11,033 nt of DNA, taken from the NCBI GenBank assembly GCA_003024985.2, contig PXIH01S0011214.1. One strand, given 5' to 3'. The position numbers and the translations under genes are program-made. Shown piece after piece: positions 1-7,076 of this stretch; within the stretch, counting starts at the first letter, position 1; every line of letters starts with the position of its first letter. This stretch comes from Euperipatoides rowelli (taxonomy: Eukaryota; Onychophora; Udeonychophora; Euonychophora; Peripatopsidae). The notes under the pieces are model-generated. The model was given only the letters and a program-made list of their open reading frames with translations. It ran no database searches and had not been told where the DNA came from.

Positions 1-669
1 TATATAGAGAGAGAGAGAGAGAGAGGAGAAAGAGCTAGAGAGTAAATCAGAATTCAATTAAAAAGTACAAGATACAACAATTTATACATTATTATTGCAA
101 GCTTTAACCTAAGAAGGCAACAATTAACACCCACAGCTGCAACATTACACCCATTCTCATTTTAGTCCAAATCACAGTTGATCAATTCAACAGAGACTTC
201 AACATCTTCCATTTTATTACAAAAATTAGAACCTCTGCCATGCAATTTTGAATTTCTCAGGTTTCCAACATCAATAAACACAGTGCAATTATGTTAGGGC
301 AAATTAAATTCTAATCTGTGGAGAGTTTTGTCATTTGAAATCAAAATCTGGAAATAGACTTTTTGATGTAGACATATGTCGATGTTAGATCTCTGAGGAT
401 TTACGACAGCAAAGTCTAAATCAGAAACCTTATAGTAAAAAAAAAAAACACTTCTAATGTTTCAAAAGAATTACTGTAATTATCTGAAAAGATTTAATAA
501 ATAAAATGGAAATGCTTGTCATGTGACTAAATGTTTTTTTTTTTCCATTTGTTACTAGTTACCTATTATGAAATAAATTCTAGACAAATCAATAAAAACA
601 TTACATTAAATAGTAAAAAAAAAAAAAAAAAGCTGACAAATGTTGTCAAGAAATAATAGTATGTCTATA
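1..669. other. AT-rich non-coding stretch with simple repeats
   Basis: No coding region, RNA gene or transposon end could be recognised here. The stretch opens with a GA microsatellite and contains an A run near 439-449, a T run near 534-544 and a longer A run near 616-631. The two A runs each follow 'agta' and might be relics of retroposon tails, but no SINE-like body with RNA polymerase III A and B boxes could be seen in front of either. Best described as intergenic or intronic background. Confidence 0.6.
3..45. repeat. GA microsatellite, imperfect
   Basis: An uninterrupted GA tract of about 20 nt is followed by a degraded purine-rich continuation (gagaaagag, agagag). It is a simple sequence repeat. 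The window edge may cut off part of it. Confidence 0.85.
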
Positions 670-677
670 GTATAAAC
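670..677. repeat. Left 8-bp target site duplication, GTATAAAC
   Basis: GTATAAAC abuts the left end of the hAT-like element and is repeated exactly at 1340-1347. Eight base pairs is the duplication length expected of hAT-superfamily transposition, and the perfect match supports an intact insertion boundary. Confidence 0.8.
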
Positions 678-1339
678 TAGAGGTTCCCAAACTACCTTTA
701 AGCAAACAGACAGAAAGATGCAGTGATGGAAATACGTTCATTTATGTATCTATATTTATACCTACAACCTACTACATAGTAATCAAAGATGTTTAAATAA
801 GACACATTAAAAACTTGAAATTATAAAATTACTTTTTAAAATAAACCATAGTAAAATTTGCATTACATACAGAAAATGAAAATAATGAAGGACAATATTA
901 AAATAAATATCACGAATAACATAAAAATCCCCCTAATGAAAAGGATGAACCTGGTGTATAAAAGTTTACTCCTATATGATTTTAATTAATTTATTAGGCC
1001 ACCTAATAGTAGAAAGTTCATAAATCAAATGTGCTTGAAAAAAAAAGGAACAATTAAAGAGTTAGACCTGTAGGCGAACTTGACCACCGATTGTTATATA
1101 AACTTGCATTTTGTGTGTTTATTTGAAAAATAAAGCAATCACTACGAATTTAACTCAATGTTACGTACAAACATTTTTCAAAATTTTCTTACCTTTTTTT
1201 CTTTATGCTTCCACCATCCCCTTATTTTTCTTCAACACCCCCTCCCCAATTGCATCTGATGCTACTAACACCCCCCCCCCTCATCCGGATTATTCCAGCA
1301 ACCCCAAGGGAGTATTTTTGCCCACTTTGAGAAACTATT
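678..1339. mobile_element. Non-autonomous hAT-like DNA transposon (662 bp)
   Basis: The left end reads TAGAGGTTCCCAAACT, one end of a pattern close to the hAT terminal consensus CAGNGGTTCYCAAACT. The reverse complement of the right end reads AATAGTTTCTCAAAGTGGG, which fits the same consensus. The two ends agree at most positions of the first 16, as expected of old, diverged terminal inverted repeats. An identical 8-bp direct repeat flanks both ends, matching known hAT behaviour. At 662 bp, with no open frame encoding a recognisable transposase (BED finger, RNase H-like core or dimerisation domain), it must have been moved in trans. The interior is AT-rich with a 10-nt C run at 1271-1280 and a CCAAGGGAG block near the right end. 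The boundaries are the best-supported of any element in the window. The family name is unknown. Confidence 0.78.
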
Positions 1340-1347
1340 GTATAAAC
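1340..1347. repeat. Right 8-bp target site duplication, GTATAAAC
   Basis: An exact copy of the 8 bp at 670-677, lying directly after the right terminal repeat of the hAT-like element. The identity can be extended by two bases (TA) because the element itself begins TA; the canonical hAT end suggests those two bases belong to the transposon on the left side. Confidence 0.8.
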
Positions 1348-1599
1348 TAATAATCATACTTGGACATTATTATTTATTAATAATATCCAGTACAAGTATA
1401 CAGTAAACAGATGTGTGCATTCACATTTAATCGTTTGTGACAAAATGGGAATAGTGCACTTAACCAATTATTTATTGGAAACCTTAGATTACTGATTACC
1501 ATCTAGCACCATAATATGAGCACAACACACTTAGTAGATTCAACTGAGTTTTGAAATAGGTGTTCACACTCAAATAAAAAAAAACTGACATGGTGACTT
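1348..1599. other. AT-rich non-coding stretch
   Basis: Between the hAT-like element and the motif cluster I see no coding frame, RNA gene or transposon end. Apart from the inverted repeat at 1356-1399, the only distinctive piece is an A run at about 1577-1584. Confidence 0.5.
1356..1399. repeat. Imperfect AT-rich inverted repeat
   Basis: The arm ATACTTGGACATTATTA (1356-1372) faces TAATAATATCC...CAAGTAT (1378-1399), with a few extra bases in the right arm. It could form a hairpin, but it is short and mostly AT. It sits just outside the hAT-like element and may simply be pre-existing sequence at the target. Confidence 0.45.
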
Positions 1600-2097
1600 A
1601 TAACCACCTTATAGTGATGTCACAAAACAAGATAGCCTACTAAGCACATGCAACACTCAGTAAAAAACCACACTTAGCAAGCTTGACTTGGAACCGGGAA
1701 TGGTCATATAAAACTGAAACTGGTCATGCCACCATTTTGAATATTGTTTGGTTGAACTCAGAAATTTAGTTGGAGGTGATTAGTACCACCAGAAGTGATA
1801 TCACCATGTTAAAAATAATTTTGGTCAAAGCCGTGACAGACTAAAATTTGTACCGAAAATGCCACCATCATGAAACACACTGAAAGTGACTTTTGATCTG
1901 AAATGGGAAGAAACTTAACAAGAACCGGAAATGACATCATATACTATATAAAACATCATAGCTTTAAAAGCAGGAAGTTGCCAATTGGGCAGGACTGGAA
2001 GTGCTCAAACTGGAATCAGAAGTAACCTAACAGGAAGAGGAAGAGGTCTTGGTGACGGAACAGGATGGTTGGTCATTTTGAATCGTGACATTATCAT
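1600..2097. repeat. Cluster of degenerate CCGGAAGTGAYATCA / CACCATTTTGAA motifs
   Basis: Variants of one pair of short motifs recur irregularly: AGTGATGTCAC at 1613-1623, ACCGGGAATGGTCAT near 1693-1707, CCACCATTTTGAA near 1729-1741, CCAGAAGTGATATCACCAT at 1789-1807, CCACCATCATGAA near 1862-1874, ACCGGAAATGACATCAT at 1924-1940, ACTGGAAGTGCTCA at 1994-2007, TCAGAAGTAACC at 2016-2027 and GGTCATTTTGAATCGTGAC at 2071-2089. Spacing is uneven and similarity partial, so this may be a decayed tandem array or the interior of an unrecognised repeat. The segment is visibly less AT-rich than its surroundings. No open frame runs through it. It ends just before the copia-type remnant, but the motifs do not look like copia gag or integrase. 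Confidence 0.4.
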
Positions 2098-2141
2098 ATC
2101 ATATATTGATATATAAAAACTTATTAAACTTTTAAGAATCA

Positions 2142-2179
2142 GGATTATTCAGAAAGATCTGGAGTGGATTATTCAGAAA
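2142..2179. repeat. 24-bp-period partial tandem duplication at the pol edge
   Basis: GGATTATTCAGAAA occurs at 2142-2155 and again at 2166-2179. Both copies are in the same reading frame and read DYSE. In copia-type proteins this position normally holds two similar-looking short segments, so the match may be a chance convergence of coding sequence and not a true duplication. Confidence 0.5.
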
Positions 2180-3090
2180 CTTATGCCCCCGGTGGTGAGG
2201 CATGTAACCATTTGAACCATGTTATCATTGGCTGCAACTCATGGAATGCAGACTCTCCACTGCGATATAAGTTCAGCCTTTCTCTCTTGGGATTTGCATG
2301 AGAAGATATATCTAGAGAAACCTGAAGGACCTTGACGAGCTTGGGAGAAGATATAGCGAATTAACAAATCTATCAATGGCCTCAAGCAGGCTGCCCATAA
2401 TTGGAATGTGAAAATTAATTAATCTTTGGAAAAATTAAACCTGCAACCTAGTAAAAATGATAGTTGCCTGGAGGCAGATTATTTGTTTTAATACATTTTG
2501 ACGATATTCTGTTAATTGGTGATTTGTTAAATGAGATTAATGGAGGGCTACATGAGCTGTCAGGTGAGTACCAAATAACAAACTTGGGTCGAGTGTTGTG
2601 TTATTTAGGGTTGCATGTAATTAGCTAAGCGTAAAAACCAGCTATCATATACATCAGAGCCCTAAAATAGAAAAGTTGTTGATCGAGAATAATATGGAAA
2701 ACTGTAAGACAGCAAGCACACCTATGATACTGAATTTTATAAAATGACAGTGAGAAACCGTTAGTGCCCATTTATCTGATAATATAGCTTACCAAAGATT
2801 AATGGGGTCATTACTTTATCTTAGTATAACTACACGGCCTGATATTCAATTGGCTACCAACATATTGGGGAGGAAGGTATCTCACCCTACCAATAAAACG
2901 GGTGTTGAGATAACTTGAAAACAACCAAAAACATATGTATTGTCACTGGGTGGAGACTCATCCCTAAAATATGAGGCATTCTGTGATGCAGATTTGGGAG
3001 GTGATCTAATAAATAGAAAATCCACCTCTGGACATATACATTTTTTAGGACAGACCTTGATATGCTTGGGAACCAAAGGGCAGAATAGTG

Positions 3091-3107
3091 TCTCTCTCTC
3101 TCTCTCT
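3091..3107. repeat. TC microsatellite inside the RNase H remnant
   Basis: Seventeen nucleotides of alternating TC sit directly before the conserved STAEAEY segment. The upstream frame (codons starting at 2940, 2943 and so on) enters the tract and runs into a stop at 3117. The conserved residues continue in a different frame starting at 3106. The tract is therefore where the frame changed, probably by repeat slippage in a short CT-rich codon stretch of the ancestral gene. Confidence 0.85.
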
Positions 3108-3207
3108 GTCCACAGCTGAGGCTGAATATGTTACTGCTGCCCAGTGTGCCCAGGAGATTTTATGGATCCGAAGACTATTTAATGATTTGAATGTGTTGAT
3201 TGATTCA

Positions 3208-3214
<7 letters not shown>

Positions 3215-3239
<25 letters not shown>
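3215..3239. repeat. TA microsatellite inside the RNase H remnant
   Basis: Twenty-five nucleotides of alternating TA interrupt the segment that in copia RNase H carries the last catalytic aspartate. On both sides the conserved residues (leucine-tyrosine-isoleucine before, glycine-glutamine-serine after) are in the same frame, so the growth of the tract seems to have kept frame, adding alternating tyrosine and isoleucine codons. The codon expected to be the catalytic aspartate now reads GAA (glutamate) at 3241-3243. Confidence 0.85.
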
Positions 3240-3510
3240 TGAATACGGACAGTCAGAGTGAAATGGTGATGGCTGAGAACACAAGTTTCTCAAGAAGGAC
3301 TAAACATATTTAGGTGAAGTACATGTTTATAAAAGATCTGATAAAGAAAGGTCTAATAATACTACAATATTGTATGACTGAATCAGTGAGGGCTGACATG
3401 CTAACCAAGCCTTTGGCAAGAGACCGGTTAGAATTTCTGATAAGGTTCATGGGTATGGTGAAAAGGGACTATTTATATCCTGTGGAGGACATCACCTCCT
3501 GATACCACAC

Positions 3511-3521
3511 TTGAGGGGGAG
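3511..3521 (+). promoter_or_regulatory. Polypurine tract of the copia-type element
   Basis: TTGAGGGGGAG lies nine bases after the pol stop and directly before the LTR start TGTTA. In LTR retrotransposons this purine run resists RNase H and primes plus-strand synthesis. Its position and the GAGGGGGAGTGTTA context closely resemble many copia elements, including plant ones. Confidence 0.82.
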
Positions 3522-3573
3522 TGTTAAAATTACAAGTGTGGCAATCATAGTTGCTTATTGATAAGTCTAGAAC

Positions 3574-3590
3574 ATAAACATTATGTTTAT
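3574..3590. repeat. Perfect short hairpin in the LTR
   Basis: ATAAACAT, one central T, then ATGTTTAT: a perfect inverted repeat with 8-bp arms and a single-base centre. It may be structural or may be chance in AT-rich DNA. Confidence 0.55.
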
Positions 3591-4081
3591 TTGAACTGAA
3601 CTAATTACGATTACTATTTCAGGGGAGTCTGATATCAAATGAACAATACTTACACTATAAACTTATTGTATAAATTAAATCAATAACTGTAAAAGGGAAT
3701 TTGTTAGATTTGCATAAAAGTATTTCTGTATATTAATATCTTATACGTAATACATGATTAGGAATAGCCTATCATGCACATTAATTCAAGAGGTAATTCT
3801 AGTATATTTTATATTTATAATTGATTATTCTGCATTAGTAATAATATCAATTCATGATTATAATTTATTGTTTACCTGATGTAATTAAGCCAATCATACT
3901 TTAAAGTTTTATTTATCAATATTTTCTAAAAACTCGACTATGTTAGCCTAGCCTAGTTCTGCAGTAATTCTTATATATGCCTGGTAACTATCTATCCCAT
4001 AATGCTTGTTTTATAGTGTCTACAGGGAAGTCATTAAGGTTGGCTGTTGTATAATATTTTGTGTAACAATCTTGTTTAATC

Positions 4082-4111
4082 TTGATCAGTTTGATTTAAC
4101 TATCTGATCAA
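4082..4111. repeat. Inverted repeat TTGATCAG / CTGATCAA
   Basis: Perfect 8-bp arms at 4082-4089 and 4104-4111 enclose a 14-nt loop. Each arm contains the palindrome TGATCA. It lies inside the proposed LTR but has no known role. Confidence 0.55.
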
Positions 4112-4151
4112 CTCACTCCTAAACCTAATTCCTGTAAGGATTGACAAATTA

Positions 4152-4166
4152 CTATTATTATTATTA
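4152..4166. repeat. ATT microsatellite (about five units)
   Basis: A short run of ATT triplets inside the proposed LTR, directly before a TATATA stretch. It is a simple repeat, useful mainly as a variable marker. Confidence 0.7.
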
Positions 4167-4360
4167 TATACTTTGTAGTTTGTCTTCTATCTTGTGTCTG
4201 TTTTATATGTTAGGAAACTAAATAACACATCTGAGAGCAACACTGTTTGTAAATATGTGATTTTTATTATTTACCATTAAATAATAAAAAATTAATAAAA
4301 CAATTTTTTTTATTAACTTTCTGTCCTCTTATACACACATTCAAATTAGGCTTTCAGATG

Positions 4361-4421
4361 ATCATCTTTCAAAATTTGTTGTGGTCACAATAATAGGATT
4401 ATCATCTTTCACAGTTTGTTG
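4361..4421. repeat. 40-bp-period direct duplication
   Basis: A 21-bp block at 4361-4381 recurs at 4401-4421 with two differences. Both copies begin ATCATCTTTCA and end TTTGTTG. The 19 bp between the copies shows no clear third copy. It looks like a small local duplication that has begun to diverge. Confidence 0.75.
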
Positions 4422-5719
4422 TTATTTTCTAAAGCTGGTGGATATGTCTATGCCTTCATTCCTGATTTACCATCTCACCCTTAAACTGAAAAGCTTGACC
4501 AGGTCTGGTCTATATTATTATTTTTCTTTAATTAGCCTACTGTTTTTATCTAGAATGAGATTACCATATGACTGTTTAGCATGATAACTGTGATAATTGA
4601 TTTTAGCTTTGCTCCAACAAATCAATTGTTAAATGCAATACATTGAATCAATACAAGGCAAGTCAATGGTTTATCATTTAAAACTAATCATCATTCACTC
4701 AAAATTTAAGAATAATTTAATATGAGATAAGATATTGAAAGTCATTTTTACATGAACCTGCTTTAACATTTCTGCAGGGGGTATTGTGAAAACACATTCT
4801 ATTTTAAGTGCTTGTATTTATAGATAAAAGTGCTTTAATTGTTTGATTTTTATTACATGTAATGTATAATAAATGGCCGAGATTAATGTGAGTAGACTAC
4901 ACTTTGGCTTTGAAGATCTAAAATAGCAGTAATAAATCAGTTGAAGTGGTGCAGCATGACAAAATGTTATATCCATGGCCACTTACATTTACCTATTGGT
5001 GAAACACTCTGTATTATCATGCTGCTGAGAAAATAAGAAATTTATAATAATAATAATTGACTTTTTTTTTTTCAATTGATATTACAAATGCATAATGTTT
5101 ACTATTATTATTGTCCACTATTGTAAATAACCCCATTGTATGTTAGTTATAAATGAATGAATGATGAATATTAACAATAGCTAAGAAAAAAAATTATCTA
5201 TTGGTTATGATAATAAACCTGATGTTTTGATTTCCCTTACACATTTTAAAATCCTCATTGATAAATATTGTTCTATTTCTGTTGTTTTATTGTTAAGATC
5301 TAATTTATTACTCATTAAATTTTTTTTATTCATTTACAACTTTTTTTTTTTGATTAAGACGAAAATAATTGAAAGACCAGAAAATTCCATTGATTTGTTT
5401 ACTCAATATAATACGAAATTAATGGCTTTATCATATTTTGTACTATTAAAACATAAATGTTCTCATAAAACGATTCAATTAAAAACCCATAAAAATGTAG
5501 ATATTGCAGAAAACTGTCCGTGCTGCATTCATCTGTTTAAATAACAGAGCTAATTTACCACAACATTTGCTCATCAGTTTAAAATATAGAAAAGAAAGAG
5601 TGAAGAAAAAGAAATGACAAAATGATATTAAAAACATTTCTCTAAATAAATAAACAAATGGTTACTTTATTCCAATTAATTGGGAATTTAATGAGAATAC
5701 CACCTCCTCCCATTAAGTT

Positions 5720-5732
5720 AGAGAGAGAGAGA
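5720..5732. repeat. AG microsatellite, short
   Basis: Thirteen nucleotides of alternating AG, following GTT. A second short GA run lies at 6339-6347 after an A run. Both are simple repeats. Confidence 0.7.
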
Positions 5733-6628
5733 CATTGTTGTTACTTTATTTTATTTGATTGGATAGTACACATTGTATATACTGTATGTATATGTTTGCA
5801 CATACTGTATATATATCAGAGGCGTCAATAACGTCGAACATGATCTACCGATCGACTGCATAATGCTTTTTTGGTAGATGCCAATAATTTACGGTTAATT
5901 TTCTTTAAAGTCCCAATTAAAAAAAATTATTGAAAATCAATAATTAAAATACTAATAGATAATAATAAAGTTAAATGTGTTGGTTTTGTACTAATAGAAT
6001 TACTGTTTTTAGTAGATAGTTATATAATGCTCCTTTATACAACTATCTCTGTTCTTCTTTTAATAAATAGTAAATAATTGCATATAGTGTTGATGCCACA
6101 TTATTAATTGGAAATGCATGAGGGTAAAAAATGATACACATTTCAAATTAAAAGTGTGCTGATCAAATGTGTTTTCTTGTGAAATTTGCGGATAAAATGT
6201 GCTAAATTAAAAAATTTTCTGTTATAAATTAATCATTTTCTCAACCAAAATAATTCCCATAATGATCATTATTAAAAGAAATCTGGTATTATATTTGAGT
6301 TTGTTTATAATCCAAATCATTCATTTAAAAAAAAAAAAGAGAGAGAGAAATAAATTTCATTTGTTTTCTTTCTAACATCATCGACAAAGATAAACATTTA
6401 TTTGAAATGTAACAAGTTGCTTGTTTCTAAGGAATATGGACTGGCCCAAGTGTATATTACACTAATATCAATTTTTTAAAATATATAACTAAATACTTTA
6501 TTTACAGAAATAAAATTTACAGAAAAGTATAAAAACAAAACAATGAAATTAAAATCAATAATCAAAATTACAATATTTGTCCTTAATTTATAATTTCATA
6601 CACTTAACTTCTTTTATTTTATAATTTA

Positions 6629-6639
6629 CCCCCCCCCCC
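6629..6639. repeat. C homopolymer, 11 nt
   Basis: Eleven consecutive C residues follow an AT-rich stretch and are followed by TCCATCC. It lies inside the probable second hAT-like element, about 80 bp before a longer C run. Confidence 0.9.
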
Positions 6640-6715
6640 TCCATCCACTAGGGAAATCAACCATGAAATGACCCTCCTACAAAATTTATGTTCACTCTCT
6701 ATTGCCCCTCTTCCT

Positions 6716-6738
6716 CCCCCCCCCCCCCCCCCCCCCCC
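6716..6738. repeat. C homopolymer, 23 nt
   Basis: Twenty-three consecutive C residues sit within a pyrimidine-rich tract, with CTTCCT before and TCTCTTCCCCG after. The complementary strand is a G run able in principle to form a quadruplex. Run length is prone to sequencing and assembly error. Confidence 0.9.
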
Positions 6739-6815
6739 TCTCTTCCCCGTAGAATTTTTGAAAGAGTAGATCACAGATGGATTTTCACTGGCAAAGTCGA
6801 TCTTATGTAAAAATT

Positions 6816-7076
6816 GTATATATGTATCTACAGTAGGTGTATATGTGTGTATATATACAGGTATAATGTATATACCAAACTTCTCTAGCTATAAATGAAA
6901 TTAAATCAAGCTAAGAGTAGCTATGTTATTGTACTTAAGCCTTGGGAATGGAAGAAAACTGATAGTGTTTCCCAGCTACTCTCCCCAACGAGACTTGGCA
7001 CAGCAATCCCCAGAGTTAGCTTTATATTAACATATGGAAAATTGCACACATTGAATCAAAAGAACAAATAGACAAA
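6816..7076. other. TA/TG-rich segment followed by unassigned sequence
   Basis: 6816-6877 is a degenerate TATA/TGTG tract that resembles the DNA just left of 5817, consistent with a transposon having landed in a TA-rich simple repeat. 6878-7076 is less AT-rich, but no frame in it stays open and no family is recognised. It may hold an even more decayed upstream part of the following pseudogene. Confidence 0.4.

Larger units (their letters stand above)
2142..3502 (+). pseudogene. Ty1/copia pol remnant: reverse transcriptase and RNase H
   Basis: The intact family protein copies element RNA into DNA (reverse transcriptase) and removes the RNA strand (RNase H) in cytoplasmic particles. Motifs visible in order: GVDYSETYAP at 2161-2190; then, after a one-base frame change near 2190, ATHGMQTLHCDISSAFL from about 2236; INKSINGLKQAAHNW around 2360-2403; FDDILLIGD around 2497-2523, where the two aspartates at 2500-2505 are the reverse transcriptase active-site pair; YQITNLGRV near 2569-2595; ENNMENCKTASTPM near 2685-2726; and ITTRPDIQLATN near 2827-2862. 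The RNase H part has FCDADLGGD near 2979-3005, RKSTSGH near 3015-3035, STAEAEY at 3109-3129 and an LYI...GQS block at 3214-3255. The C-terminal ADMLTKPLA lies near 3395-3421 and a stop at 3500-3502. At least six frame changes and many in-frame stops (for example at 2213, 2332 and 2353) show that it is non-functional. No start codon is assigned because the N-terminal part is absent. Confidence 0.85.
2140..4227 (+). mobile_element. 5'-truncated Ty1/copia-type LTR retrotransposon
   Basis: From left to right the segment holds reverse transcriptase, RNase H, a polypurine tract and a 3' LTR, the order found at the 3' end of Ty1/copia elements. Gag, protease, integrase, the primer-binding site and the 5' LTR are not visible, so the copy is truncated or deleted at its left edge, near 2140, where recognisable similarity starts. 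The element is on the plus strand and is dead: many stops, frame changes and two microsatellites interrupt the polyprotein. The right end at 4227 is a proposal based on a TGTTA...TAACA pairing and is the weakest boundary. No target duplication can be checked because the left LTR is missing. Confidence 0.72.
3522..4227 (+). repeat. 3' LTR of the copia-type element (right end tentative)
   Basis: The start is well supported: TGTTAAAATT follows the polypurine tract without a gap, and copia LTRs begin TG. The end is chosen at TAACA (4223-4227), pairing with the TGTTA start as a 5-bp inverted repeat, and because a TATATA-containing, T-rich segment ending TTGTGTCTG precedes it, a layout common near LTR ends. 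That gives about 706 bp. An alternative TAACA at 4064-4068 would give 547 bp. Without a second LTR in the window the choice cannot be settled. There are two small hairpins inside it. Confidence 0.55.
4228..5816. other. AT-rich non-coding stretch
   Basis: No credible gene is seen. The longest open stretch (5227-5544) begins at TTG, not ATG, is dominated by leucine, isoleucine, phenylalanine and lysine as expected of random AT-rich sequence, and shows no recognisable domain. The stretch contains a short duplicated block at 4361-4421, T runs near 5062-5073 and 5341-5351, and an AG repeat at 5720-5732. Confidence 0.6.
5817..6815. mobile_element. Probable decayed non-autonomous hAT-like element
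   Basis: The left end CAGAGGCGTCAA fits the CAGNGG-type start of many hAT elements and is followed by GATCTACCGATCGACTGC and GGTAGATGCC. Near the right end the sequence has GTAGATCACAGATGG, TTTTCACTGGCAAAGTCGAT and CTTATGTAAAAATTG. From memory, paired 'GATCTACC' and 'AGTCGATCTT' blocks of this kind mark the two ends of one group of hAT transposons in animal genomes. The last dozen or so bases of the right terminal repeat are missing or changed: the element runs into TA/TG-rich sequence that resembles the DNA left of the element. No clear target duplication can be called because both flanks are TA repeats. The interior encodes no recognisable transposase and has C runs at 6629-6639 and 6716-6738. 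It could instead be two unrelated fragments. Confidence 0.42.

Noticed and set aside
431-631. Two A runs as SINE or processed-pseudogene tails
   Set aside because: No RNA polymerase III promoter boxes, tRNA-like head or target duplication could be found around them.
1111-1350. Open stretch of 79 codons on the plus strand
   Set aside because: It begins at TTG, lies inside the hAT-like element and runs through its terminal repeat and target duplication. The translation is biased and proline-rich because of the C run, with no domain.
2882-3293. Two overlapping minus-strand open stretches
   Set aside because: They are antisense to the copia RNase H remnant, and one is inflated by the TA and TC microsatellites, which give alternating tyrosine-isoleucine and arginine-glutamate.
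3314-3502. A separate 62-residue gene
   Set aside because: It starts at GTG and is simply the last open segment of the retrotransposon pol, so it is included in the pol pseudogene.
4381-4584. Open stretch of 67 codons on the plus strand
   Set aside because: It begins at GTG, not ATG, at the edge of the 40-bp-period duplication. The translation is hydrophobic but matches no family I know, and such stretches are expected in AT-rich DNA.
5227-5544. 105-codon open stretch, the longest in the window, with a CPCC-like cysteine cluster at its end
   Set aside because: It has a TTG start, a composition typical of translated AT-rich noise (I, L, F, K, N), T runs inside it, and no family resemblance.
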